A program made the translations under genes and the position numbers. Under the pieces are notes generated by a model. It saw only the letters and a program-made list of their open reading frames with translations, ran no database searches and was not told the DNA's origin. Positions 33,669 to 45,653 of a DNA stretch of 64,000 bases are shown here, one piece after another. The stretch covers positions 44,646,991-44,710,990 of the forward strand of contig CM060195.1 in assembly GCA_030549335.1 (NCBI GenBank). The letters run 5' to 3'. The stretch comes from Pontederia crassipes (lineage: Eukaryota > Streptophyta > Magnoliopsida > Commelinales > Pontederiaceae). Position 1 is the first letter of the stretch; every line of letters starts with the position of its first letter.

Positions 33669-35911
33669 CTAGCATTTTGGGTAGTTGTGGGGTGGCGGAG
33701 GGAGGTTCGAATCGGGCGTTCCACCGTCTTCCACCTCGAAGGCCATGGCCATCCCTTTCGGCAAATGAGCATCGAAATGACAGTGCATGAACCAGACGCC
33801 CGGGTTGTCGGCCACAAATCTGATGGCCGCCCATCCGCCGGGCGGCACGACGATGGTGCTCCGAACTTGTGGGTTCACCAAGTTGTAGCTTTTCACCGCC
33901 GTGGCCGCGTCGTAGTTGCCGAATCCTTGCGCGAGCACATAAAAGTTGAAGCCATGGAGATGGACGGGATGCCCCTCGAGCCCGGCCAACGCCGTATCCT
34001 GCAGCACCATCTCTACAGTCGTGTTGTACTTGAGCTTCTTCAACCTTGTCGCCTTCTCCGTGGGGAACAACGCTAAGTTCGGAAGGTTGTCCAGGCTCGT
34101 GTAATCGAACTCCAAGGGAGGGCGGTCGGGGAAGTCAGCGGTGTACACGCCTTTGATGCCGAAATGGTGAGCCTGGAGGAGTGACATCTTCGTGGGATAC
34201 ACGAATGAGACGTTGTTCATGCTCGCAGCGATCGCCTGGAATGGCGACGTCTGGTTGCACTTCGTCTGGTCCGGCGCGCAAGGGTAGCTGCCCATTCCTA
34301 CTGTGATGAACATGTGCTCGTCGACATGCTGGGGGACGGTCGGAGATCCTGTCCGGAGGAGGCCGGTGATGTTGCTGTAGAACTGGTGAGCCACCGGTGT
34401 GTCAAAGTATGAAGGCAGCAACGGCATGACCGGAGGCACCGACTTGGGCACTCGGCTGGTCTTGTACTCGACGATGCCGGTAGTGGTGGTCTGGTCGAGG
34501 ATGGACAACGAAGTGGGTGCAGGGTAATTGCTGACGTAGACGTGGGCGGCCATGTAGTAACGAGCCGGAGGCGCGTTGGCGACCATGAGCGCGTCGAGGC
34601 TCTGTCCGGGGGCGAGAACCAGTATGTCACTATGGTAAGGCGCGGTGTACTCTGCGTCTACAGCTACGACGGTGAAGGTGTGGCCGGCGATTTTAAAGAA
34701 CATATGACTATTCACTGCGGCATTCACCATTCGAAGCATGTACGTCTTGCCCTGGTTGACTCGCATCTTGAAGGTGTCTGCACAATATAGACATATAGTT
34801 ACAAATCTAGTAGATTCTGCTTGCATTTTGATATGTAGCTTTAAAAACAAATATTGACATCTATATGTTTTATATTTACTTAGTTATTGTGTTGAATAGT
34901 TTAAAATCTACGATGCATACTTTCTCTAGAACAAAGGAGGAGATCTCCGGGCCGCCCGTTGATCGTGTACGAGTCTGACTGACCAAAAAAGGATCCTGCC
35001 AAGTGAGCCTCCTTCTCGAGGTCAACTACGTTGTCATTGTACCACTCGCCTGCGTGCATGAAAGAACACATGAACATACGTATCAAGGAAGTATAAATAA
35101 CCCATATCATATATTACTGTGAATGTTTCATGGAAGAAATCTTATATACCTAATAGAATAGGTATCTCTTTGTGGGGCTTGGGGAATGGATACCCCTTGG
35201 AGCCTTGTCGCGGCCGGATAATAAGAGCCCCGTAGACCGTGGCGCGAAGTGAAGAGGCGTGCGAATGCCACCAAAGTGTGCCCTCTTGGCCGGTGATGTT
35301 AAATTTGTATGTGAAACTTTTCCCAGGTCGTATCGGGCATTGAGTTATCATGTCGACCCCGTCTTGCCAATTGCTTAGGCGTTGTTGTACCCCGTGCCTT
35401 CACCCGAAACAAGGATCTATTAATTATAAATTGGCCTAGTTTTCATATGCATATATAAATGGTTCTACCTAATTGCATATGAAGTTTAATTTGCATCAAG
35501 GCTAAATACAAGTAGTGCGTAATGTTGAATGATATATGTACCAGTGGATGGTTATGTTGTAGGGCGACTGATTGATGACATCAACGATCAACGTATCCCC
35601 TTCGTTAACGTATATCGTCGGCCCCGGCAGTTGACCGTTGACTCCAGTGATCGTGGTGCTGTTGCACAAACGTTCCACTTGAAAGTTTCCAACCTGAGGA
35701 GGATTGAAGCGTTACTAAAACAACAGGAAACTGAAGAAGATGCAGTTCGAGGTCGATCGAAAAGCTACCGAATTTTCCAAAATCAAGAACAAGAATGAAT
35801 GCATAAGATAATTACATGGAAGGTGTGCTTCACAACTGCAGCATCTGTCTTTTGATTGCATGAAGCAAATAGGACAACCACTAAAACGACAATCAACCAC
35901 CACCGCCCCAT
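33669..35911 (-). CDS. Laccase LAC-2 (intact)
   Basis: The only whole laccase here. Five minus-strand exons: 35911-35816, 35693-35542, 35397-35150, 35049-34921, 34777-33669, GT-AG, 577 residues, usual for plant laccases. The signal peptide is [18 protein letters not shown]. Copper ligands are all present: [29 protein letters not shown], and [14 protein letters not shown]. The type-1 axial position is Met where many plant laccases have Leu. Many N-glycosylation sequons (NIT, NNVS, NTT) fit a secreted glycoprotein. The Cys lost in LAC-A is intact here (ERLCNST). The family oxidises phenolics such as monolignols or flavonoids with reduction of O2 to water. The substrate cannot be read from sequence. 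The last 1109-nt exon is undivided. Upstream is a TATTTAAA box. Confidence 0.96.
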
Positions 35912-36094
35912 GACCAAGATATCGGACTTGGAATCAATCATGTACAGAGGTACTGATCGCTCAAGAAAGAATCAATAAATTTTTATCGTTAGGTCGAGAA
36001 TAAGACAACTATCTTTATGGCTTTACAGAGGAAAAATTAATAACTTGGATGCTAAAAACTGCTCTTAATGCACTATGCAGCCATGGCAGAGCTC

Positions 36095-36102
36095 TATTTA
36101 AA
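36095..36102 (-). promoter_or_regulatory. TATA-type box of LAC-2
   Basis: TTTAAATA on the minus strand, about 185 bp upstream of the LAC-2 start, in a flank nearly identical to that of LAC-3. Confidence 0.5.
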
Positions 36103-36787
36103 GCTGGTATCGAGGCAACGCCATGCATCCATTTCATACGTAGACGAGTTCAATACTAGGCGAATTTTTTATTTGTTTATTATATAGCCGCGTCGAGAAA
36201 ATATTTGGAGAACTTCACGTACCATATTTTAGATCGAGTCATCAATTCCTCCGTAACCACGTTACTTTGTATATTTTGATGGGTCAACGTTATTCCGACG
36301 TCAAAAGTTTATTCCCGTACACACATGCACACGGATATGAGTCAAATGATAAATATGCATGATATGTTTAGATTTGATCAAGTTATGTACTACTTATGCA
36401 ATTGTCAGCAATATTTTGATGAATATCTAGAGGTCAGCTCTAATCGTATGCCGTTAATTAATTTTCTCTTCAACCGGCAACTTATTTTTCGTTTTCATCA
36501 TTTTCTACATTGGAGCTTTAATTATTCATAATAGAATACATAAATCTAACGAGAAAAAAAATTAAACAAAGGAACAAGTAAACACATGTGCTTTTGTTTT
36601 GTAATTTTTTAATTAAAGAGGTATCGATGATAAAGACTTTTTGGTTTTACTAATGTAGTACTCTACCAACCGAAAATGTTAGAATTTTATTAATTCAGGA
36701 ACACAAACAAAACCGAAAAAAAAAGAATGCCGAACAAACGACAAACTCAGTCGTGTAATAATAACAATACCATAATACATATGTAAG

Positions 36788-36897
36788 AGGGTGTTTGGTT
36801 GAATATTAGTTAATTAAGAAATAACAATACCATAATAGTACTATTATTTGGTGGACTTTTTATCCATTGGAGTTATTCTTTAATGAATAACAAACAC
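36788..36897. mobile_element. Possible short MITE (about 110 bp)
   Basis: Imperfect terminal inverted repeat gtgtttggtt/aacaaacac around an AT-rich core. Too short and too AT-rich for a firm call. Confidence 0.3.
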
Positions 36898-37069
36898 AAT
36901 AAAATCATGTTTGAATGCAAAAATAAACGGAGAATACCGTGAGATTTTTTTTCAAATTACAGAGATCTTTTTACTAAAAGTTATGGATTAACAATTCATG
37001 CTTCTCAAATTCAATATCTAAACTAGGTTAGGACCTAGTAAAGGTCCATTTTTTTATATATAGACATTT

Positions 37070-38911
37070 TATTTAATGTCCGCGCCGAGAAAATTTTGGA
37101 GAACAGTTCTTCACGTACATATTTCAAATGGCACGTTGCATTGTATATATTAATCATTGATGGGTCAACGTGATTCCGATGTCAGAAATCTACTCCCGTG
37201 GCCGTACGTAGGCACATGCACACGGATGTGCATACAAGTTTTTATTCATGATATACTCAGATTTGATCAAGTTATCATGTATTGTATTACTGATAAATAT
37301 GTAGTCAAGGTTCCGACGAAGGCCAAGATGTCAGCTCCAATTGATTGTTCTCCATGGTCATTATATCGGTTATATTTTTGCTTTTATTATTTTCTACGCA
37401 CATTGGAGCTTTCAAGATTGAAGATGGAGTGAAAGAATAAAAATGAAAAAATAACTAAAATGATGAAAAAGGGAACTTAGAAAAGAAAAAAAGACAATTA
37501 ATGTTATTAATTGTGTGAGGATAGCATATCATTATTTATTGCATCGCATGTGTCTTAAGATGACTAATGATAGACATCTTTTTGCAAATTTTTAAGAGAA
37601 GTCGTTGTGATTTAACATTTAAATTAGAGTTCAATTAATGCACACAAAAAATTGTAATTGTGTTATCATGTACTTTGCCATAAGAAGTTCATACTGTTTT
37701 CTTAAGACTATATTTATTGCACAATGCGAGAAAATAATTTTTAAATTAATTAGTTTGGAAAGGTTTGTCATCGCGCTAACTAAGGAAATTAAACAAAAAG
37801 ATGATACAATATTTTAAAACGTCAAAATCATATTAAATAAACAAAATATAGACATATACAAGTAATAATTGACCTTGATCCAACATTATAAATTGGTATA
37901 TTGATTTCAAAAAACTGAAAATTAATTTGATCTTTTTTAGGTAGCCAGTCCAAGTGTTTGAAAAATGATACCGACGGTACAATTCACGCGATATTAAAGA
38001 ACGCATTGTTCAATGTCGATTCACTATTGAGTCTAATTAATCTAGTTAGGTCTCGCGCATTTGACAGTGACAGATAAGACTTCTAACAATTTTTTTTATC
38101 TTCACAAATACTCGAACTCATGGCCTCTTTCCATTTCCCTCCAAATCTTGTGTATATCGTGTTAAAAAAAGATATATGTAACTAATTTTTTATGACTTAA
38201 CTAACTAACTTAATTTGTTATAAAAATAAATTAAAATTATTGACACATATGCTATACATTCGTAAACACGCGCAATATAATACGAATCTACTATTAAATC
38301 ATAATTATGTTAAGTTTACAAAATCAAGAAGAATTTTATTATATATATTACTATATAAATAATATTTTAAAAAGTTAAGGGGGCCTTCATTATATTAAGT
38401 TCACAATATTAGGGGTCTTACTATATATATTATATATATAATAGTAATACTTATTAGTAATATGTATAATATTTCAAAAAGGTAGGGTAAAACAAAAATA
38501 ATAAGTTGCCATATAAATTGTAACATTTTAAAATTTTAAAATTTTAAAATATTGATTATGAATTCAGATGCATTTATTTCTTTTTTTATATTGACCTTCC
38601 GCTTTCGATCTGCCAATAAAAATTTGTCATCTATACTTTATTTTAAAAAAAAATTAATACCTTAGTTTCATTTTTCTATTATTCGTTTATATCGACACTA
38701 GGCTTACCGTAATAATAAATTTCTTGTTGAGAAAGACTTGTTTGGATTTATTAACGTAATATTCTTCTCTCCGAAAACGAAGAATGAAACGTGCGGCGTA
38801 GACATAAAATACATGCGCAAGAGTGAACGGCAGTGCAACATCTTGTTCTACGTTCTACGACTATAATTCACCATGCATGCCTTTATTTTAATCTGTCAAT
38901 ATCATCTGCGT
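37070..38911. other. Orphan laccase upstream flank without a gene
   Basis: Aligns by eye over its length with the LAC-A upstream side: 25,530-25,866, then 27,513-27,900, then 28,410-28,960. The 1.6-kb retroposed insert is absent and only a scrap of the MITE is present. No laccase exon stands next to it. It is therefore the promoter side of a former tandem laccase whose coding part was deleted, or a partial duplication. The LTR at 38,912 is inserted at its distal end. Confidence 0.65.
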
Positions 38912-41178
38912 TGTAATGCCCCCAAAATCACACCTCTCACCACGTAGGCGGTCAGCTTGACTCCGGAAGCGCTACACTATCTACTGCTCTACTGATCTTG
39001 ACCATTCAACAAAACAGCTTACGTGACACTTAATAAAATAATAATAAACATAATAGAGAATTTTAAATGCGAAAGAATAATCAAAATGCCACGATGAAGG
39101 ACTTTAATGCAGAAATTCATAATGTCTCATACTATATAAAATATGCGAAAGTTCATGATGTCTGTCAATATAGAAAATGTGCGGAAGAAATGTGATGTCT
39201 CTGAACGATAAAGATAATTTAACAGATATGCAATAAGGAAGCTCGGAGCAAAAATATCAGTAATGTGCAGCGTTCTTCAAGCTCTGCGTCCTCCATCATC
39301 CCATTAGTTGGCATTCTCACCTGCAAAATCTCAATGCAGGGAAATAGAATACCCATGAGCAAAGATTGTCCAGTACCATAGCAATAGACGTGAAATAAGG
39401 ATCAGTGATGATAAGAAAATCAATATGTATATATATAAGTCTCTAATCATTTCAATACTCTGTTCTCTGCTGTGGCAATACTTTATCCCTTACATTACTC
39501 TGTTTTTACTTTATAATATCTCTGCTTTACTTTACAATGCTTTATTTTATTTTACTCTGCTTTACTTTGCATTGCTTTGCTTTTCAATGCTCTGCTTTAC
39601 TTTACTTTACATTATTCTGCTGTGAGTTGTACAACGTCTTTTACATTACTAAGATATCCTTAGAGTTGGTTGTCCTATGCGAGCTCGACTTTATTAGGTT
39701 GGGATGCCAAGGATGCCTTTCTGATTCACTGATGTCAGTAAGCCCGTAAACGGGAAGAAGAGGTGGGTGTTAATGCATCACCCAGTTCGGAAGGTAGGGG
39801 AAAGAATTCTTACAATCCAGAAATAGCGGTCGTTATTAGACCTGTAGGTTTACTGTCTCCTCAGCTAGCTACCTGTCCCTCTGGCATAATACTTTAATCT
39901 TTAATGGAAGATGTGTGACCATAGCATCACCCTTCAATTCGATATATCGGTGGGAGAACACCTGAAATCTCAGGAATAGTGGGCATCTAAGTCAGTAGTT
40001 TCGCTGTCCCATCAGCTAACTACCTATCCCCCCATTGCTTTAACTCTGAACCTTGCTTTAACTTTAGAGGGGGCACATAACAATCCCACATCTTCGCCTT
40101 TACTTTAATCATCTTTAGTTACTATGAAATCTATGATTTGGGGTCCACTGGAAATCGATCTTTGTACAATAAGACTCAATCAGTGTAGGTGAACTGGTCA
40201 GAGTCGTAATTAAGATTAGGAATGGATCCGTTCGGTTAAGTTTCGATCAATGGGTCTCTGTCGGACCGGTCGATCGCCTCTGATAGATCGGTCGACCGCT
40301 CACTTGTACCAGTCGATCGGTACTCTGGGCCGGTCGACCGTGTTCTTGTTTTGGGTGTCTGTGAATCGGTCGATCATCCTGGGTGTCGGTCGACCGTTCA
40401 CTAGGTCATACGGATGCACACTGCGCATCAGATCGGTCGACCGTTCGCATGGGACCGGTCGACCGATCACATAATTAATTCGGTCTGTCAACATATAGAC
40501 TGGTCGACCGCCATGGTGAGGTCGTCGACCGGTAAGGAGGAACTTATATGAGTTATGTACGCGGTCCGGTCGACCGTTGGCAGAATTGGTCCACCGGTCC
40601 CTGCGATAAAACAGGGCCGTCGGACTTTATCTCCGATTCCGGCGATCCTCCGGCCAAAATTAGATCACGACATGAATAGGAAAAAACGTAGATAATGATC
40701 TCAGGATTGAACGAACTATTCATGAGCATCAAACGATTCCTATTTCTCCGTCTATAGGATTTAAATGCTAAGGGTACCTCATTCATCGGAAAAATGGATT
40801 CGCCGATCACTGTTCGTCGGTCGATGATCACCGGTCGTCCTTGGCCGGTGTAGGAAAGGTACGCCCGGTCGTGGCGCACATCAAGGAGGGCTGAGGTGCG
40901 TCGAACAGGGTCGGAGTGTCTGCTGTTTTGCCGGCGAAGTCGCGCTCTGTCGGCCGTTCGTGCATCGCGGTGTCGCCGGTCAAGAGGGAGAACAAGACGA
41001 GGGGAAGTGGCGGTCGGGAGTTCCAAGAGGTCGCAAGTGCGGCCCCTCCCCCCTCTTTATACGCCCCGGCCGACCCTTGGTCGGGCGGAGGCGAACGGTC
41101 GGAAGGCCAGGGGAGGCGACGCCTCCCCTGCCGACCGATCGTTTCCTATTTCTTTTTTTTTTAATCCGATATGTTACA
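38912..41178 (+). mobile_element. Solo LTR, probably gypsy type, about 2.27 kb
   Basis: Begins TGTAATGCCCC and ends ATGTTACA, with TG...CA ends, flanked by tgcgt on the left and tgcat on the right as a 5-bp target duplication with one mismatch. The flanking laccase-unit sequence is continuous across it when compared with 28,960-28,985. There is no internal coding region, primer site or second LTR, so it looks like a solo LTR left by recombination. Its interior holds an array of the palindrome ggtcgacc (40,262-40,600) and a GC-rich end. The orientation is arbitrary. It is fossil sequence. Confidence 0.65.
40262..40600. repeat. Array of about 12 ggtcgacc-type palindromes
   Basis: The octamer ggtcgacc or a one-base variant recurs about every 20-45 bp in this 340-bp part of the solo LTR, usually within cggtcgaccg. 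Spacers are unrelated and irregular, so this is not a simple satellite. Confidence 0.85.
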
Positions 41179-41641
41179 TGCATTGCAATCGTTCTAGCTG
41201 CACGCAACGTTAGAATTTTTATTAACTCACATGCACACACAACGGGACTAAAACAAATAAAGAATAAACGACAATGCTGAACGAAACGCATAATTGCATA
41301 ATAACAAGGATTTAATGAATATACTACCTAATTAAGTAACATGCCACTAAGTATCACTAAATCTGAAATCAATGATGAATTGAAAAAGAAATGAATCATA
41401 ACTTTGAATAAGAAAGAGATCCTGAACCATTGATATTAAATCGGATGGTGATTAACATAGGTAATAGTAGGTAGCACCTACATTAATAACCTATCTATAA
41501 TTATAAATTCATAAATAAAGAGTCGAAATATTAGTTTCATTTATAAAGATGAAGATATAATGTCCCTGAAACACTCCTTTCGTATCTGATCTCATGATTT
41601 AGTTTTTTTATTTTAAATGATAGTCATTACATACATATAAT
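41179..41641. other. Laccase-unit upstream flank fused to the broken LAC-3 last exon
   Basis: Continues the flank seen at 28,970-29,250 (gaatgccgaacgaaacg-like and gatgaagatataatgtccct phrases), then changes without a gap into LAC-3 exon 5 at about 41,641. This marks a recombination joint. Confidence 0.6.
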
Positions 41642-42093
41642 GTCCGGAGGAGACCAGTGATGTTGCTGTAGAATTGGTGAGCCACCGGGGTGTCAAAGTA
41701 TGAAGGCAACAACGGCATGACCGGAGGCACCGACTTGGGCACTCGGCTAATCTTGTACTCGACGATGCCGGTAGTGGTGGTTTGGTTGAGGATGGACAAT
41801 GAAGTGGGTGCAGGGTAGTTGCTGACATAGACATGAGCGGCCATGTAGTAGCGAGCGGGAGGCGCGTTGGCGACCATGAGCGCGTCGAGGCTCTGTCCAG
41901 GGGCGAGAACCAGTATGTCACTATGGTACGGCGTGGTGTACTCTGCGTCGACGGCTACGATGGTGAAGGTGTGGCCGACAATTCTGAAGAACATATGACT
42001 ATTCACTGTGGCATTCACCATTCGAAGCATGTACGTCTTGCCCTGGTTGACTCGCATCTTGAAGGTGTCTGCACAATATAGACATATAGTTAC

Positions 42094-42394
42094 TGTTGCA
42101 ATATATGGTCGTCTGCGTCATTGATCCCCAGTTCCGACAGATGTGGCATGTTGCAGAGATGCGTCCAACCTTACCAGTGTTATATTTTTTACTATACCGG
42201 TTTATGTCTTCTTGTAACAGTTGAATATTAATATAAATAGGCCTGTTGTAATGGGTGACACTTTTTTAGTATAATATCATTTCTTCCATCGTCTTTTACC
42301 TCTTGCCGCTCCACTATTTCTCCTTTTTCTTCACCTTCAGTTCCGGCGACACCAACTTCTTTGCAAGCACATCACAGGAGCTCAAATCTTGACA
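42094..42394 (+). repeat. 5' LTR of the copia-type element in LAC-3
   Basis: 301 bp, followed at once by the primer-binding site at 42,395. Confidence 0.9.
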
Positions 42395-42648
42395 TGGTAT
42401 CAGAGCTGTTCCCGATCCAACTGAGCTCCTTCTTCTCCATTGCCGTCTGCTACCAGAAGAAACTTTGCCAACCTAAATGGCACCCGTGAGCCCAGGCAGC
42501 CCTAGGGATCATTGATCAGGTGGATCTTGTCGCTGATCTACCCGATCTGGTCACCGACGACGCCGAGATCTTCAGAGATCCTCCACATCGAAGTCCCTGC
42601 TGAGCTCTGATTCACTTTCTGCTGCGTCGGTTAAGTTTCAGCTGCTGT

Positions 42649-44347
42649 CATTACAAGAAAATTATCATTTTTCGATGAGTAATTTCCGACGGATAAAAAT
42701 CCATTGCAATTTGCGACGAAAATGTTTGTGACAAAATTTCTGACGGTCACAACCGTCGAAAATAAAAATAATAAATTATCTAATTTATTATATTATTATT
42801 TTATTTTTTGATGATTAGGAACGTCGATATTTCCGACGGATAGCCATCCATCGCAAATTCCTACGGAATTTCCGACGGTTGTAACCGTCGGAAATAAAAA
42901 TAATAAATTATGTAATTTATTATATTATTAATTTATTTTTTGACAATTAGGAACGTCGATATTTCCGACGGATATCCATCCGTCGCAAATTCCAACGGAA
43001 TTTCTAATGGTTATAACCGTTGAAAATGAAAATAATAAATTTATAATTTGTTATATTATTATTTTATTTTTCGACGATTAAGAACGTAGATATTTCCGAT
43101 GGTCATAATTGTCGGTAAATGTATAATAATATAATATGTGAAGTATTTTATTAATATAATTAGCGATAGTTCAAATTGTTGGTAAAATAAAAAGTAAATA
43201 TTACATATAACTAAATATAGTAAATTTTAAAATAATATAATATAAGGAGTTTATTTTATTAATATAACATATTACCGACGGCTTGGATCGTCGGTAAACT
43301 AAAAAAATAAATATTATATATATGTAAGTAATATTTTATTCTTATAATTAAACACTTTCTGACGGTTACGACCATCGGTAACTTTAAAAATAATTAAATA
43401 TTACATTCATATATATCTTTACTAATTTTCCGACAGTTATGACCATCGGTAATTAAAAATACTCTCTCACCGCTCCTTTTTTCGTTTTCCCGCTTCCCAA
43501 CTTTCTACCTTATATATATGTATTTTTACTTTCCCACTCTCCACTCTCCACTTCTTTCCCTCTCTCCTCTCTCTCTCCATCTCCTATTTTGCCGGCCCGA
43601 CCCATCGACGACCTCTCGGCCGGCGACCCTCTCCCTATCGGACGACGGCCCGCCGGCGACCTCTCTCTCTCTCTCGCTCCAGCTCGGCCAGATCTGGCCG
43701 CGGGCGAGATCTGGTCGCCAGCGGCCGAATCTGGCCGCGGGGGCCAGATCGGCCGCCAGACCGGCAGCTGGCTGCCGGATCGGCCGCCTGCGGCTGGATC
43801 TAGACGCGGGCGGCCGAACTTGCTGCCCGGATCTGGCGTGGGCGGCCGGATCGGCCGCCGGATCTGCCGTGGCTCGACCCGGCTGCCAGGCGGTCAGATT
43901 TGGCCGGCCGATAATATTTTTTATTTTTAAAAATTTTTTTGCGACGGTTGCGACCGCCGAAAGATCGACGGTTGTGACGACTGTCGAAAGTTTCGATGGT
44001 TTGTGACCGCCAAAAGTTTCGACGGTTTTGACCTCTGAAAGTTTCGACGATTGCACGATCGTCGAAAGTTTCAACAGTTACAGCCGTCAAAAACTTTCGA
44101 CGGTTGCAATCGTCGGACTTTTCGGATGGTTACAACCGTCGCGCCGGACTTTTTGAATGGTTACAACCGTCGCGCCGGACTTTTCGGATGGTTACAACCG
44201 TCGATACTTTCGACGAATTTTTTCCAACCGTCGCAAATCGATTTGCGATGACCATTTTTCCGGCGGATCGATTCCGTTAGAAAAATCGTCGAAAAGTGTA
44301 TTATCGACGATTTTGGGCTGTCTGTAATCAGCGTTTTTCTTGTAGTG
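42649..44347. mobile_element. Non-autonomous CACTA (En/Spm) transposon nested in the copia element
   Basis: The ends are cattacaagaaaa (one base off cactacaagaaaa) and ttttcttgtagtg reversed. The 3-bp target duplication tgt stands on both sides (42,646-42,648 and 44,348-44,350). Subterminal regions are packed with inverted tttcgacggtt/aaccgtcgaaa and tttccgacgg/aaccgtcggaaa units, the usual binding sites for CACTA transposase. A GC-rich, low-complexity island lies at about 43,560-43,910. There is no transposase domain, so it moves only in trans. It must be younger than the copia element that holds it. Confidence 0.88.
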
Positions 44348-45368
44348 TGTGCTCTGCTTTGCCAGAGATCGTTTCTTCGTGAAGGTCTCGCCATAAGCTC
44401 GGGTGATGCAGATCTGGCCGATCCGAGTGTCGACGTTGCTGTAGTCGTCGACACCCGATCTTGATGCAATCTGGGCATTGATTTCTTTACTCATGCTTTC
44501 TCTCTTCGTGTTTTCTTTCATCTCCATAGATCCTTGTTTCTTTTCTGCATGGTGTTCGATCTGATCCGTTTCATCTTGATTCAGTTCTTTGATTTCTTGT
44601 CTTGTTCGACTCATCAAAGCCAATTTAGTTTCCTATGTTCTTCATCTTATATTGCACGCCAAGTGTTTGGTTCTTGGCGTCCTCTAATTCTGTCCTCGTT
44701 GTGTTTTCTTTCGGCGTCTTTGTCTTCTTCATTTTTTTCTTCGATCGGTTCGTTCTTTTCTTGTTTCCTTCATTTTTCTCTGTTTTCTTCATTCTGGAAA
44801 CTCGACCTCATCTTTGGCTTTCAATCTATCCAACGGTCTTCGACGGAAGTTCTATTTCAAAGTGATTCCTCAGGTCGTCACATGATCGGCGATGGATCGC
44901 GTTCAAACGTTCCTCAGGTCGTCACATATTTGGCGATGGATCGTAAGAGTTCCTCAGGTCGCTGCAGCGATGAATCACATTTCTCTTCCAACCATTGATC
45001 GCTAGGTGTTTGATCGACAATGATGAGATGCGGAGCTGCCTCGCATCTCCTTATCTTCATTTGGATTTCAGTTTGTCTTCATCAGGAGTTGTTCATCTCC
45101 AGTTCTTCAAGCGGCCACAGTGAGCATCCAGATGTCCATGTTTCCTTGCAAATGTCTGAAGGATACTGGCAAGCGATGCAGGTGTTCGACGAATGGTTCT
45201 GCTACCACAGAAGATGTCTGCATCCATGGTGTCTCTACATCCATGCCGTCTCCAAATGTTGTGAGTTGTCGTGTATTACAAGTGTTCGACGGATTACTGC
45301 GGCCGATGCTGATGATAGCTTCAAATTGCCACCGTTCAATTTCTTTTCGGTGATGACTTGAGGGGGCG

Positions 45369-45653
45369 TGTTGCAATATATGGTCGTCCACGTCATTGAT
45401 CCCCAGTTCCGACAGATGTGCATGTTGAAGAGATGCGCCCAACCTTAGCAGTGTTATATTTTTTACTATACCGGTTTATGTCTTCTTGTAACAGTTGAAT
45501 ATTAATATAAATAGGCCTGTTGTAATGGGTGACACTTTTTTAGTATAATATCATTTCTTCCATCGTCTTTTACCTCTTGCCGTTCCACTATTTCTCCTTT
45601 TTCTTCACCTTTAGCTCCGGCGACACCAACTTCTTTGGACTCAAAACTTGACA
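45369..45653 (+). repeat. 3' LTR of the copia-type element in LAC-3
   Basis: 285 bp, preceded by a G-rich purine tract and followed by gttac. Confidence 0.9.

Larger units (their letters stand above)
35912..37069. promoter_or_regulatory. Upstream region of LAC-2
   Basis: Closely related to the LAC-3 upstream region (46,802-47,500) and more distantly to that of LAC-A. About 36,690-36,790 resembles the flank near 29,010 and 41,210. A hairpin-like sequence of about 110 bp at 36,788-36,897 (gtgtttggttg at one side, aacaaacac at the other) may be a small MITE. Confidence 0.5.
42094..45653 (+). mobile_element. Non-autonomous Ty1/copia-type element in intron 4 of LAC-3
   Basis: LTRs at 42,094-42,394 (301 bp) and 45,369-45,653 (285 bp), both starting TGTTGCAATATATGG and ending TTGACA. 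The 5-bp target duplication is gttac (42,089-42,093 and 45,654-45,658). A primer site tggtatcagagc follows the 5' LTR directly, and a purine tract (ttgagggggcg) precedes the 3' LTR. The LTRs differ by about nine substitutions by hand count plus small indels, so the insertion is fairly young. The interior, once the nested CACTA is set aside, is only about 1.3 kb and shows no gag or pol, so it is a TRIM/LARD-like fossil dependent on other elements. Intron 4 of LAC-2 lacks it. Confidence 0.9.

Noticed and set aside
39425-39749. Open frame of repeated Leu/Phe/Cys near 39.5 kb
   Set aside because: Arises from a 'tgctttactttac' imperfect repeat inside the solo LTR, not from a gene.
40553-41291. Open frames of about 100-157 codons at the GC-rich end of the 2.27-kb LTR
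   Set aside because: Composition-driven, on both strands, and inside an LTR-like sequence. No domain seen.
43518-44090. Open frames up to 182 codons in the GC-rich CACTA island
   Set aside because: Low-complexity Arg/Pro/Gly coding on both strands, frames not conserved among the three CACTA elements.
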